From Prosthecobacter debontii (GTDB lineage Bacteria > Verrucomicrobiota > Verrucomicrobiia > Verrucomicrobiales > Akkermansiaceae): 57,834 nt of DNA. Shown piece by piece: positions 25,905-36,300 of this stretch. The translations under genes were made by a program, and so were the position numbers. The stretch spans positions 1 to 57,834 of the forward strand of contig CAMAXN010000013.1 in assembly GCA_945862245.1 (NCBI GenBank), read 5' to 3'. The notes beneath the pieces are model-generated. The model was not told where the DNA came from, searched no databases, and worked only from the letters and a program-made list of their open reading frames with translations. The stretch's first letter is position 1, and each line of letters starts with the position of its first letter.

Positions 25905-27563
25905 TCAAAAGTCACGTTCGGACATACTAGAAAACCGACGGTCTGACTTCGCTTCGCGGCTCATGCTTGATTCGCGTAGCTTCGCATCATTCTTATCCTC
26001 GGGCTTGGGGAAGTCGATGCGGCTGTGCATCATGCTGTGCAGCGTCTTTGAAAAACTATCCTTGATCAGCGCCAACTCACCTAGCGTCAGCGGGCATATA
26101 TCGAGTTGGTCGTCGTTAATTTTTGCGCGGACCAACTCCTCCACCAGCGCCCGGATCTTCGCGGGGGTCGGCTTCCGCAGTGTCCGCGATGCGCTCTCGA
26201 TCGTGTCCGCAAGGCAAATAATGCCGCTCTCGCGGGTGCTTGGGCGGCTGCCGGGATAGCGGAAATTCTTTTCCTCCACCTTGGGAAGGTCTTCTGCGTT
26301 CTCGAGGCGACGCTCCACTTTCTGCATATCCGCTTTTTTCTGTTCCTGCGCCTTGCGATAGAAATAATACACCAACGAATCCCCGTGATGCTCCTGAATC
26401 ACCTGGATGATACGTGGGTTGAGCTTGTGTTTCACCGCGAAATCAATACCATCCTTTACATGCGCGATAATAACCAACGCGCTCATCGTCGGAGTGAGGG
26501 AATTATGCGGATTTTCGCTCTCGTCATGCTGATTCTCGATGAAATAGCCCGGTTTTTTCAGTTTCCCTACATCGTGGAAATAGGCGCAAACCCGGCACAT
26601 AGGGGCATTTGCGCCGATTGATTCCGCCGCCGCCTCGGACAGTGCGGCCACCACTAGGCTGTGGTGGAAGGTACCCGGTGCCTCCAGTTGCATACGCTTG
26701 AGGAGCTTATGGTTGAGGTCGCTCAGTTCCAGCCAGCTGATGTCCGTGGTGAGATCGAACAGCCCCTCAAAGATAGGCAATAGTCCACTGATGATCATCG
26801 CGGTTGCCAACGCGGTGGCAAAGGCGATTCCGCTCCCCGTTGCGAGAATCTGGATCCGGCTCATCGAGTCCTCCCCGAAGACCGACATGACATTGAGTTT
26901 ACCCAGCACCAAAACTAAGGCCACCATAACAAATCCAACGTAAATCCCCGCCCTAAGGAGCTGGACGCGCCGCCTTACACTATCGGTGCAAAGAACCGCC
27001 ATCATCCCTGCCACCAAGCTGACGATCAGGTAATTCATTACATCCCCCGAGGGAACCAGCAAGGCTCCGATCAAGCTGACGTATATGGAGGAGAAACCAC
27101 CTACGGTTCTGCCAAGCAAGATGCAGTGGAGCATGGGCGCGAGCGCGCAAGGAATAAAAAGATAGCGGTAAATCTCGGCAATACTGCCGGCGTCGGCGAG
27201 TATCATCACCAGCCTAACGATTAGCAGATGGCCCATTAAGCCACCGAGAACAAGAATCAACCGACTGTTTCTCCGGCAGATCCCCTGATGCCCAAAATGG
27301 AGCATCGCAAGCGCTGTCAGAGCCAGTGCGAAGCCATACAGCATCCCTTTGAAAGATTCCCCGCCAAAAGTGGTATCCGGAGACGCGTCTAGGCAAAGCA
27401 GCGCGGATGTGACCGCGAAGGTGACATAAAGCGAAAGCCTGACAATTTGACTAACCTCCAACGCCTGCAGGCTCGCGTTTCCCTCATGAACCCTACGCTT
27501 GCCGCCCAACGAGAAGCCTTTTTGGACCAATCGCCAGCGCTTAATGGTATCAAGAAATCCCAA
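25905..27563 (-). CDS. 7TM-HD domain protein, PgpH-like
   Basis: A 552-residue membrane HD-phosphohydrolase. From about residue 45 to 290 there are several hydrophobic helices (IVRLSLYVTFAVTSALLCL, GMLYGFALALTALAMLHFG, FVMVALVLVLG). The cytoplasmic HD domain follows, with GTFHHSLVVAALSEAAAESI, the metal motif CAYFHDVGKLKKPGYF, a NPHNSL segment and an ILADTIE-like ICLADTIESASRTL. Homologues such as PgpH hydrolyse cyclic di-AMP. The large extracytoplasmic 7TMR-HDED domain appears absent, as only about 45 residues precede the first helix. The start is TTG at 27563. Proximity to ybeY supports the PgpH assignment. Confidence 0.86.
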   Translation of the reverse strand: MGFLDTIKRWRLVQKGFSLGGKRRVHEGNASLQALEVSQIVRLSLYVTFAVTSALLCLDASPDTTFGGESFKGMLYGFALALTALAMLHFGHQGICRRNSRLILVLGGLMGHLLIVRLVMILADAGSIAEIYRYLFIPCALAPMLHCILLGRTVGGFSSIYVSLIGALLVPSGDVMNYLIVSLVAGMMAVLCTDSVRRRVQLLRAGIYVGFVMVALVLVLGKLNVMSVFGEDSMSRIQILATGSGIAFATALATAMIISGLLPIFEGLFDLTTDISWLELSDLNHKLLKRMQLEAPGTFHHSLVVAALSEAAAESIGANAPMCRVCAYFHDVGKLKKPGYFIENQHDESENPHNSLTPTMSALVIIAHVKDGIDFAVKHKLNPRIIQVIQEHHGDSLVYYFYRKAQEQKKADMQKVERRLENAEDLPKVEEKNFRYPGSRPSTRESGIICLADTIESASRTLRKPTPAKIRALVEELVRAKINDDQLDICPLTLGELALIKDSFSKTLHSMMHSRIDFPKPEDKNDAKLRESSMSREAKSDRRFSSMSERDF

Positions 27564-27707
27564 AATAAATCGCTTGGTTGTTATCCACCCGCCGCCGGAA
27601 AACCGCTTGGATGGGGGCAGAATCTATCCTTTGAAACAGCGCTTGGCAATACAGATTAAATCCTGAAAACAGCACGAAAATCACGAATCCCAACGCACAG
27701 CTATTCC

Positions 27708-28982
27708 TTATGCGCGAAGCAGTCTGCCGCGCCCCCACCACAAGAGTCCGAAGACAGATACCGCAAAAAACGGCACCTGCCACATCAGTGCACCACGCAG
27801 GGTCTGTCCGGCGGAATCTTGCGGAAGCGAGGCCAACAGCAGGGAGAATCCGAGGCTGAAGCCACCGTATGCAAGATTGAAGGCGAGGCCTTTCACGGAA
27901 AGGACCGTGGCGCGGCGACCGGAATCAGCTTCGCGGTTTAAGGCGCGGCTGATCGTGAAACCGAGATAGCCCAAGGTCGTCATAAGCAGCATCGCAGGGA
28001 TAAGCCCCCACCTTGAATCCAAGACCGCAACTCCGACCAACCCAGTCATGGCAACACAAGCGATGATCCCGAAATTTGCGAGTGTTCCGTAACGCTTGTT
28101 CAGCTTGGCTGCAATGGTCGGCACGACGTAACCCAAGAGGCCTAAAGCAGCACCGATAAAACCAAAAATCCACTCCGGCAGCTCGATGAGGCGGTAGTAG
28201 CTACTGTTGATCGTCGCGAAATTCCGCACCGCACAATCGATGGCCATACCGATTACCACGATGACCAAGGTGGCGGGGTTCGTGAAAACCCACTTCGCCG
28301 TGAAAAGAGTGAGTTTCACCGCACTGCCGCAAGCCTCTCGCATTGATCCATGGTACACACTTTTCGGCTCAACCATCCGTAGGCTGATCACCAAGCAAGC
28401 CAAGGCCTGCATCAGCACCAGCGCGATTGGCAGGCGATGCGCGAGGTCTACTGAAATCGACCAACTAGACGGAAGCACGCGGTTCACCATCGTGGGATCG
28501 TAAAGCAAACCGCCGAGAATTACTGCGATAACGTATCCCACAGAACGCACACGCATCGCTTTTGTAAGCACTGCATCCCACGCCGACTCCCGGTCGTTTT
28601 CCGGCAGGGAATCATAGGCCAATGCTTCATCTGCGCCGCTCGCTGCCGCTTCGGAAAGACCGGAGAGGATGCGGTTGACCACACAAAACGAAAACAACAG
28701 CCAGCCGCCGTCTTTTGGTGCGAAAAGCAGACAACACATCTCCACTACCATCAGCAGCGAGGCAGTGATCAGAAGTTTCTTGCGCCCGAATGTGTCGGCT
28801 AGCGCGCCGGAGGGCACCTCAAAGAGAAAAATCGTCCCAGCCCAAATCAGATTTAGCATGACGTATTGGTCAAGCGTTAGTCCGAGATCGAGAAACAGGA
28901 CTGCCAGCACCGGATAGTAGGCGCGGGCGTTGTAAAGCGCCGTGAACCAAACGTATCTGCCAAGATTTCCCGATCTATCCAT
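27708..28982 (-). CDS. MFS transporter
   Basis: A 424-residue integral membrane protein with about twelve hydrophobic helices. The loop between helices 2 and 3 carries the major-facilitator signature GALADTFGRKKLL. A long cytoplasmic loop follows helix 6 (VEPKSVYHGSMREACGS). The overall shape is like drug/metabolite efflux members with an ITASLLM-type helix 3. The substrate is unknown. It lies 9 bp downstream of the second helicase gene on the same strand, so it may share its transcript. Confidence 0.9.
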   Translation of the reverse strand: MDRSGNLGRYVWFTALYNARAYYPVLAVLFLDLGLTLDQYVMLNLIWAGTIFLFEVPSGALADTFGRKKLLITASLLMVVEMCCLLFAPKDGGWLLFSFCVVNRILSGLSEAAASGADEALAYDSLPENDRESAWDAVLTKAMRVRSVGYVIAVILGGLLYDPTMVNRVLPSSWSISVDLAHRLPIALVLMQALACLVISLRMVEPKSVYHGSMREACGSAVKLTLFTAKWVFTNPATLVIVVIGMAIDCAVRNFATINSSYYRLIELPEWIFGFIGAALGLLGYVVPTIAAKLNKRYGTLANFGIIACVAMTGLVGVAVLDSRWGLIPAMLLMTTLGYLGFTISRALNREADSGRRATVLSVKGLAFNLAYGGFSLGFSLLLASLPQDSAGQTLRGALMWQVPFFAVSVFGLLWWGRGRLLRA

Positions 28983-28991
28983 CAGCGGATA

Positions 28992-30707
28992 TTACTGGTT
29001 CGGCCCACGGTCGTGATCCATGCGAAAGGTCTTGCCGCGCAGTTTCGCGTTACGCGTTTTCTGTATCGCTTGGTCGGCCAAGCCCTCCGGTACATCAACA
29101 AGGCAATGCTTCGGAAACAGGGTGATGCGGCCAAGTGAGCCATCCGGCAACCCCGCCTCGCGATACATCATGCCGACGATATCTTTTGGCATGATCCCCG
29201 CACCTTTTCCAAGTGAAATAAACAACCGAGTCATACCGCCTTCGATGGCTCCCGCATCGCGAATACCTCCGCGCTCGTAGGTTTTCTCGCGTGGCGCATA
29301 ATCACGGCCTTCTGAACGCGGTCGTGTCTCCGGGCGAGCGCTTTTGCCTTTTTTTGCATCATCGCGCGATGCGCGCTCCGGTTCGCGGTCTTCTTGGATC
29401 GGTTCCCCCTCCCTGCCACTTGTTTCGCGCAACATAGTGATTAGCGCACCGGCGATGTCGGTCGGCGTATGACCCTGCTCCAACAGGCGATCGATGTTTT
29501 CCTGATAGGTGTCAAACCCTCCCGTCTCGAGGCGCTCCTTGAGCGATTCGAAAATGATATCCGCGCGGCGTCCCTCAACCTGCTCCACAGAAGGGATTTT
29601 CTCACGCTTGATAACCTGACGCGTGTACCGCTCGATGGCTTGGAGGCGATAGATTTCCTTGCCGAAAACAAAACTCACCGCCCGCCCGAAGCGTCCCGCC
29701 CGCCCCGTGCGCCCGATGCGGTGCACGTAGTCCTCCGGGTCAGTAGGAAGATCGTAGTTAAAGACGATGTCGATCTCGTCGATGTCAAGACCGCGCGCGG
29801 CCACATCGGTGGCGACAAGGAGTTCTACTGCCCCTTCGCGAAAGCGTTTCAGCACCCGCTCGCGCATCTGCTGGGTGATATCGCCGTGCAAACGGTCAGC
29901 GGCATAACCGCGATTCACGAGATCCTCAGTGCACTCATCGACGCTGCGCTTGGTGTTGCAGAAAATGATGCCGAGGCGCGGCGGGTTCATGTCGAGGATA
30001 CGGGAAAGAACCTCTACCTTCGAACGCTGGCGCACCTCATAGTAGGCCTGCTCCACGGTGGCCACCGTCATCGCCTTCTGCTCGATCTCGATGATCTCCG
30101 GGTTGTTTCCGAACTTCTTGATAAAGGTGGAAACGCCACGGTTCATCGTCGCGGAGAAGAACAGGATCTGCCGTTCCTTCGGCAGCGCGGCAAGAATCTC
30201 GTCCATCTCCTCCTTGAATCCCATGTCGAGCATGCGGTCGGCCTCATCGAGGATTGCCATACGAATGCGGCTCGCATCGAAGGAGCCACGTTTCAAGTGA
30301 TCGAGTAGACGCCCGGGCGTGCCAACGACAAGCTGCGCCCCATCCCGCAAAGCACGGAGCTGGCGATCCATTGGTGCGCCACCGTAGACAGGTGTCGCCT
30401 GGAGCCCCTTTTTCTTCACCCCGAGGCGATGGACTTCCTCACAAACCTGCACCGCAAGCTCACGGGTCGGGCACAGGATAAGCACCTGCGGGAAACGCTG
30501 AGTCACATCAATTTGCGCCAAAGCGGGCAGTGCGAAAGCCGCCGTTTTCCCGGAACCGGTTGCGGAAAGACCGAGGATATCCTTGCCGGCGAGGGCGGGC
30601 GGTATGCTGAGTGCCTGAATGGGAGAAGGGCGCTCATAGCCGAGAATTTCGATGGCTGCGAGTAAGTCATCGGGAAGTCCGAGCTCGGAAAAAGGAGGTG
30701 TATCCAT
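28992..30707 (-). CDS. DEAD-box RNA helicase with DbpA RNA-binding domain (DeaD/CsdA-like)
   Basis: A 571-residue helicase. The core has a Q-motif ([20 protein letters not shown]), Walker [53 protein letters not shown] and [11 protein letters not shown] charged low-complexity linker (residues about 430-490, rich in E, R and K) is followed by a DbpA-type RNA-binding fold at the C-terminus ([36 protein letters not shown]). This layout is that of cold-shock and ribosome-assembly helicases. I start at the ATG at 30707, which begins just before the Q-motif; the frame extends 15 codons further. Confidence 0.93.
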   Translation of the reverse strand: MDTPPFSELGLPDDLLAAIEILGYERPSPIQALSIPPALAGKDILGLSATGSGKTAAFALPALAQIDVTQRFPQVLILCPTRELAVQVCEEVHRLGVKKKGLQATPVYGGAPMDRQLRALRDGAQLVVGTPGRLLDHLKRGSFDASRIRMAILDEADRMLDMGFKEEMDEILAALPKERQILFFSATMNRGVSTFIKKFGNNPEIIEIEQKAMTVATVEQAYYEVRQRSKVEVLSRILDMNPPRLGIIFCNTKRSVDECTEDLVNRGYAADRLHGDITQQMRERVLKRFREGAVELLVATDVAARGLDIDEIDIVFNYDLPTDPEDYVHRIGRTGRAGRFGRAVSFVFGKEIYRLQAIERYTRQVIKREKIPSVEQVEGRRADIIFESLKERLETGGFDTYQENIDRLLEQGHTPTDIAGALITMLRETSGREGEPIQEDREPERASRDDAKKGKSARPETRPRSEGRDYAPREKTYERGGIRDAGAIEGGMTRLFISLGKGAGIMPKDIVGMMYREAGLPDGSLGRITLFPKHCLVDVPEGLADQAIQKTRNAKLRGKTFRMDHDRGPNQ

Positions 30708-31147
30708 AAACAAAAAACCGCGTCTCATACGCGGGGACACGCACCTTTGCACAACCCAGAAGGGAATGACAAGCTCCGATTCGAATTAGAAAAACACCGC
30801 GCTCAAGCTAAGGAGATCTGACCAAACGCGCTCCACATCTCGAAGAGATTTCAATCACAACTCAGCGCAGAGACATAAAAGACACGACTATTCAAAATAC
30901 CGAGTTAATCGATCAGCATAAACGCAGATGAAGACGTAACGCCTGATATACCGGTCCAATTTTCCGATAAGTACCTGACTTACAATCTAAATCTTGTTCT
31001 TATCTGCCTATACCCTGCATATCTGTGCTTGGTTATACCTAGTTTAAATCACCTTGTAAAAACCGTAGATCGCTAGAGGCCTCCCATTCCTTCTTTCTCG
31101 GTTCCGCCATTGACCTGTCGCGGAAGCTATGCAACCTCCCCGCGTCC
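30708..31147. other. Divergent intergenic region, no gene seen
   Basis: The 440 bp separate the divergent helicase and ABC-F genes and must hold both promoters. No coding frame is supported. Fragments such as CGCAGAGACATAAAAGACAC near 30868 and AGCATAAACGCAGATGAAGA near 30916 look like worn pieces of the intergenic repeats seen near 4.6 kb and 18.5 kb. Confidence 0.5.
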
Positions 31148-33172
31148 ATGATTTCCGTACAAACACTTCGCGTCCAGTATGGCGCGCGCATTCTTTTCAA
31201 CAACCTCTCCTTCTCCGTCCAGCCGCGCGAGCGCATCGCCTTCGCGGGCCACAACGGAGCCGGGAAATCCACGCTGATGAAATGCATCGCAGGAATCATC
31301 CCTGCCAGCGGCGGCCAGATCTCCGCTCCGAAAGGAACCAAGATCGGTTACCTCCCGCAGGAAGGCATCCACGTAAAAGGCCGCACGCTCTGGAACGAGA
31401 CCCAATCCGCTTTCGGCGAAATCATGGCTCTCAGGGAAAAGGTAGATCGCCTTTCCGATGAACTCGTAAAAATGGATCCCCGCTCCTCTCCTTATGGCGA
31501 TCTGTTAGAAGAAATCGGCGAGCTCGAACTGAAACTTTATGCGAACGATCCCGATCTCATGAAGCCGAAGATCGAATCCGTCCTCAAAGGCCTCGGATTC
31601 CAGGAAAAGGATTTCAAGCGCGATTGCTCGGAGTTTTCCGGCGGCTGGCAGATGCGTATCGCGATGGCCAAGCTTTTCCTACAGCAACCCGAAGTCCTGC
31701 TCCTCGATGAGCCGACCAACCACCTCGACATCGAAACCCAGCTCTGGGTCGAACAATACCTCGTCAACTACCCCGGCGCGATCCTTCTCATCTCCCACGA
31801 CCGGGCACTTTTGGATACCCTCTGCACCCGCACCATCGCCTTCGCCCACGGCCGTGCCGAGGAATACGCGGGGAACTTCTCCTACTTCGAGCGCGAGTCT
31901 GTCCTGCGAAAGGAAATCCAGCTCAAGCAATTCACATCCCAACAACGCGAGATCGCCGAGACCCAGCGTTTCATCGACCGCTTCCGCGCCTCGGCGAACA
32001 AAGCGACGCTCGTCCAATCCCGCATCAAACTACTCGCAAAAGTCGTCCGCATCCCGGAGCCAGAACGCGCCGATGCGGTGATGAATTTCAAGTTCCCGCC
32101 ACCACCTAATTCCGGACATACGGTCGCAAAAATCGAGAATGTCTCGAAAGCATACGGCCCGCTGCAAATTTTCAACGGCTTCGATTTCGAAATCAACAAA
32201 GGCGAGAAATTCGCCATCGTGGGTCCCAACGGTGCAGGTAAATCCACCTTCTGCCGTCTCGTCACCTGCCAGGAGGAAGCCGATGCGGGCGAGGTCACGC
32301 TCGGCCATAAGGTCGCGCCTTCGTTCTTCTCCCAGAACCACGCCGACGAGCTCGATCCAGATCTCACGATCTTGGAAACGGTTCAGGCGGTCGCTTCTCG
32401 CGATGCCATGCCGCAGGTAAGGAACATCCTCGGCTGCTTCCTTTTCACGGGCGACGACGTCTTCAAAAAAGTCGGCGTGCTCTCCGGCGGCGAGCGCTCC
32501 CGCGTGGCACTGACCTGCATGCTGCTCAAACCCGCGAATTTCCTCATCCTCGACGAGCCTACCAACCACCTCGACATGCAATCGCAGGGCGTCCTGCAAC
32601 GCGCTCTGTTAGATTACCCCGGCAGCGTGATGATAGTCTCACACAACCGCGATTTCCTCGACTCGCTCGTCACGAAAACCCTCGAATTCCGCCCCGGTGA
32701 ACAGCCGCGGCTTTTCCACGGAAACATCGCCTACTACTTAGACAAGAAAGCCGAGGAAAAATCAGGTAGGGACGTTTCGCCGAAACGTCCGTCGAATGCG
32801 CCCCCAGCCACCACCGCAGACGCCGAGGTGAGTAGGGTCGTTTCGCCGAAACGACCTGACGAATCTGTCCCCGGCGTGAACCGCAAGGAACAGCGCAAGC
32901 TCGAAGCTCAGGCCCGCGAAGCGAAAACAAAGATCCTCGCCCCGCTCGAAAAGGAATTGGAAACGCTGGAAGCAAAGATCGCCGAACACGAAGCCGCCCA
33001 AGCAACCCTAAGCTCGGCTCTCTCTAACCAAGAAATTTCCAGCGATCCCGAGAAACTCCGCCAGACCACAAACGCCGTCGAAAAGGTCACCAAGACGCTC
33101 GACCTCGCCTACACCCGCTGGTCCGCCCTCACCGAGGAAATCGAGCAGGTGAAGGCGAAGCACGGGCTGTAA
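31148..33172 (+). CDS. ABC-F family ATPase
   Basis: A 674-residue soluble protein with two ABC domains and no membrane segments. The first has Walker A GHNGAGKST, signature FSGGW and LLLDEPTNHLDIE; the second has Walker A GPNGAGKST, signature LSGGERSR and LILDEPTNHLD. The linker between them is helical and charged (QLKQFTSQQREIAETQRFI). The C-terminal 100 residues form a coiled-coil (LEKELETLEAKIAEHEAAQA). ABC-F proteins act on ribosomes or, as with Uup, in DNA metabolism. Two in-frame copies of a palindromic repeat (32770-32856) interrupt the stretch between the second ABC domain and the coiled-coil. Confidence 0.93.
   Translation: MISVQTLRVQYGARILFNNLSFSVQPRERIAFAGHNGAGKSTLMKCIAGIIPASGGQISAPKGTKIGYLPQEGIHVKGRTLWNETQSAFGEIMALREKVDRLSDELVKMDPRSSPYGDLLEEIGELELKLYANDPDLMKPKIESVLKGLGFQEKDFKRDCSEFSGGWQMRIAMAKLFLQQPEVLLLDEPTNHLDIETQLWVEQYLVNYPGAILLISHDRALLDTLCTRTIAFAHGRAEEYAGNFSYFERESVLRKEIQLKQFTSQQREIAETQRFIDRFRASANKATLVQSRIKLLAKVVRIPEPERADAVMNFKFPPPPNSGHTVAKIENVSKAYGPLQIFNGFDFEINKGEKFAIVGPNGAGKSTFCRLVTCQEEADAGEVTLGHKVAPSFFSQNHADELDPDLTILETVQAVASRDAMPQVRNILGCFLFTGDDVFKKVGVLSGGERSRVALTCMLLKPANFLILDEPTNHLDMQSQGVLQRALLDYPGSVMIVSHNRDFLDSLVTKTLEFRPGEQPRLFHGNIAYYLDKKAEEKSGRDVSPKRPSNAPPATTADAEVSRVVSPKRPDESVPGVNRKEQRKLEAQAREAKTKILAPLEKELETLEAKIAEHEAAQATLSSALSNQEISSDPEKLRQTTNAVEKVTKTLDLAYTRWSALTEEIEQVKAKHGL
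32770..32856. repeat. Two palindromic repeats inserted in the ABC-F coding sequence
   Basis: At 32770-32790 a 10-bp arm GGACGTTTCG and its exact complement CGAAACGTCC flank one C. At 32836-32856 the arms are GGTCGTTTCG and CGAAACGACC, again perfect. The third stem pair differs (A-T against T-A) so both sides changed together. Each palindrome is preceded by GTAGG and adds the peptide VSPKRP in frame. The spacing between copies is 66 bp. Confidence 0.9.
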
Positions 33173-33173
33173 C

Positions 33174-33197
33174 GTGGCGGCGATCTTCGGTCGCCAC
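33174..33197. repeat. Short hairpin repeat, TCTTCGG-loop family (copy 2)
   Basis: GTGGCGGCGA and TCGCCAC flank the loop TCTTCGG one base after the ABC-F stop codon (two unpaired bases on the 5' arm). The position suggests a transcription end or processing signal, but no U-tract follows. Confidence 0.65.
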
Positions 33198-33378
33198 TAC
33201 CTACATTTTAAACAGACTCCGCGTGGGTCAACTGTGGTTATAAACTTCGTACCATACTTCCGATTCATCCTCGGCTATGGGTGAAAATATCTCGTTTTTT
33301 CAAGATGTCGAAATAGTCACACAATAATGGGAGCATCTTATTGTGCGGGCACAAGTATGCGCATCTGAGATACATCCT

Positions 33379-36300
33379 ATGAAAAGAAACTTAGCTTTAA
33401 TACTACTTACCGGTTCGCTACTACAGTCTGCCCACGCCCTCAATCCGGGCGATATCGCCTTCACCGGCTTCAATGCCGATGGAAATGACAACCTCGCCTT
33501 TGTTGCGCTCGCACCAATCCCAAGTGGGACCGTCATTTATTTCACCGATGAAGAGTGGAATGGGACTGCTTGGGCAACCAATACGGAAGCAGCTTGGACT
33601 TGGACCGCGACCGAAAATATCGCCGCCGGTGTCGTTGTCACAATAGACAACGTGAACGGGCTTTTTACGCCTCTCACTCCTACCACATCCAACTTGGGAA
33701 CAATCACTGCGATTGTAGATGTTGCCAATACAAACAACGCAGGTTTTGGTGCCACCGACGAAGCGGTGTTTGCCTATGAAAGCGATGGTACCCTTAACGC
33801 AAATGGTGTGCCCAATGCCACTGGCAACTTTCTCGCGGTCATCGCCAATGAAGATGCCACAGGCTCAGGCATCAGCCTCACCGGTACTGGTCTTTCCGAA
33901 GCGGCTGGCACTGCAATCCTGTTCACCTTGGATGAGGACGGCATGGCATACACCGGCTCCCGCGCGGGGCAGACAGCCATCGCGGATTATCTCTTGCTGC
34001 TCGCGGATAAGACCACCAATTGGACGACCCAAGCTAGCGATGGTACTCTCCTGCTTCCCTTCAGTCTCACTCCCTTCTCGGAAGGCGCTTTATCAAACAC
34101 TCTCACCCTTTCGGCATCTCCGGCGACCTTCTCCGAAAGCGCCACCAATCCAGCCTCCACTGGCACAATCACCCGCTCGGATGTGACTGCAAGCGATCTC
34201 GTGGTCACGCTTACTTCGCCCGATACCACCGAAGTCACGGTGCCAGCCACTGTGACCATCCTCGCCAACCAAGCATCGGCGACATTTGATGTCACGGCGG
34301 TGAATGACACTCTCCCTGACGGCAACAAAGTAGTCACACTTAACGCAACTGCCCCCTCCTCCACTGCCGGCACTTTCGACGTGACCGTGCAAGATGATGG
34401 CGACACCTTGCCGACCACAACACTACAGGTTGGTGATATCGCTTTCACTACCTTCAATGGCGACCGCGATGCGATTGCTTTCGTAGCGCTTGACACGATC
34501 CCCGCAGGAGAAGTCATTCACTTCACCGACAGCGCTTGGGACGGAAGCGCCGTTGATGGTGCCGATCACTTTGCCTCTGGTGAAGCGAACGTGAGCTGGA
34601 CGGCTCCAGTGGGCGGTATCGCGCCAGGCACGGTCGTCGTGATCGACTCCTATGAGACCGCTCCTGCCGCGTCGGTAGGCAGCGCCACGGGCGGCTCCGG
34701 TATCAGCAGTTCCAGTGAAACGATCTATGCCTATCAGGGTTTCGCCGTTCGCCAACCGATCACCTTCCTCGCCGCGATCTCCAACGCCACTCTCGAAAGC
34801 ATTGTGAACACGGGACTGACCTCAGGCACCACCGCCCTACAAGTTCTTCCGACCGGAACCGACCAAGCCGAATATACTGGGTCACGCGCGAACCAAACAG
34901 CCATTGTCGATTACATTCCATTGATTGGAAATGTTGCCACCAACTGGACCGGCGGCGGCGAAGGCGATTTTGCCGGCACTTCTCCTAACGCCACCGCTTT
35001 CACCCTCTTCACCCCGGGAAGCGCTATCGTCGATATCGTCGCCACCGCTTCCACAGCTGAGGGGAACTCAGGAAATACTCCGCTCACCCTCGCGGTTAGT
35101 CGCACGGCAGCCACCACCGCGTTTACCGTGGACTACGCGGTGACCGGCGGAACGGCCACTTCTGGCACCGACTTCACCGCACTTGCTAGTGGCACGCTTA
35201 CCTTCGCAGTTGGCGGCGCGCTTTCTCAGAACATCACCCTCGATATCCTGGGTGATACTGTGATCGAGTCGAATGAAACGGTGATCATCACCCTCTCGAA
35301 TCTCGTGCAGGGCACGGGCACAGCCGCTCTCGGCAATGTGACCGGCACCGGCACCATCACCAACGATGACAACGTTCCCGTTTACTTCCCCGCCAGTGGA
35401 ACAATCACATCGACTCTCAAGAGCAGCATCTTACTTGGTGGCTCTGAAATTCCCGCCTTCGATCCTGCATCCAAGCGTGCATTCGCTTCGTCTGCTGTCG
35501 GCATCCAAGTCGTGAATCTCACCGACGCGGCTGCGCCAGTGCAGCTCACTACGATTGCGCCATCCGCATTGGGTGTCGCCGAACTCACCAGCAACGATGT
35601 CTCCTCCATCGCTATCCGCAAAGGCACCGGTGGAAATCCAAGCATCCTTGCCGCAGCGATCATCAACTCGCCGACGACTTCTAACGGCCATGTCGTTTTT
35701 CTCAATGCCGCCACTGGCGCGCTGATCGGCTCCGCGGTTGTTGGAGCGGTTCCTGACCACATCGCTTTCACTCCAGACGGCACCAAATTGTTGGTCTGTA
35801 ACGAAGGCGAGCTTGCCGGAAGCAGCGCGACCATTCCAGACGCTGCCATGGGCACTGTCAGCATCATCGCCGTCGATTCTGCGGGCCTTCCAGGAGTTGT
35901 GCAAACCGCAGACTTCAGCGCCTTTGATGCAACGGCTACCATCACTTCGCTGAAAGCCGCCGGTGTCCGCTTCTTCGGGGCTGGAGTTCCCTCGACCGAC
36001 TTCGAGCCAGAATACCTTGCCATTTCTCCCGACGGCACCAAGGCCATGGTCACGCTCCAAGAAGCGAACGCCGTTGCGATCCTTGACATCGCCACCGCCA
36101 CCTTCACTTCCGTGGCTGCTCTCGGTGAAAAGGACTTTTCCACTGGTAGGCATGATTTCAGTGACCGTGACGGAGCGGGTGGTGCCTCTGGCATCGCGAA
36201 TCCCACCACCGGCAATCCAGTCTTCGGTCTCTACATGCCGGATGCCGTCGCTTCTTATCAGGTGGGCGGACAAACGTATTATGTCACCGCCAACGAAGGC

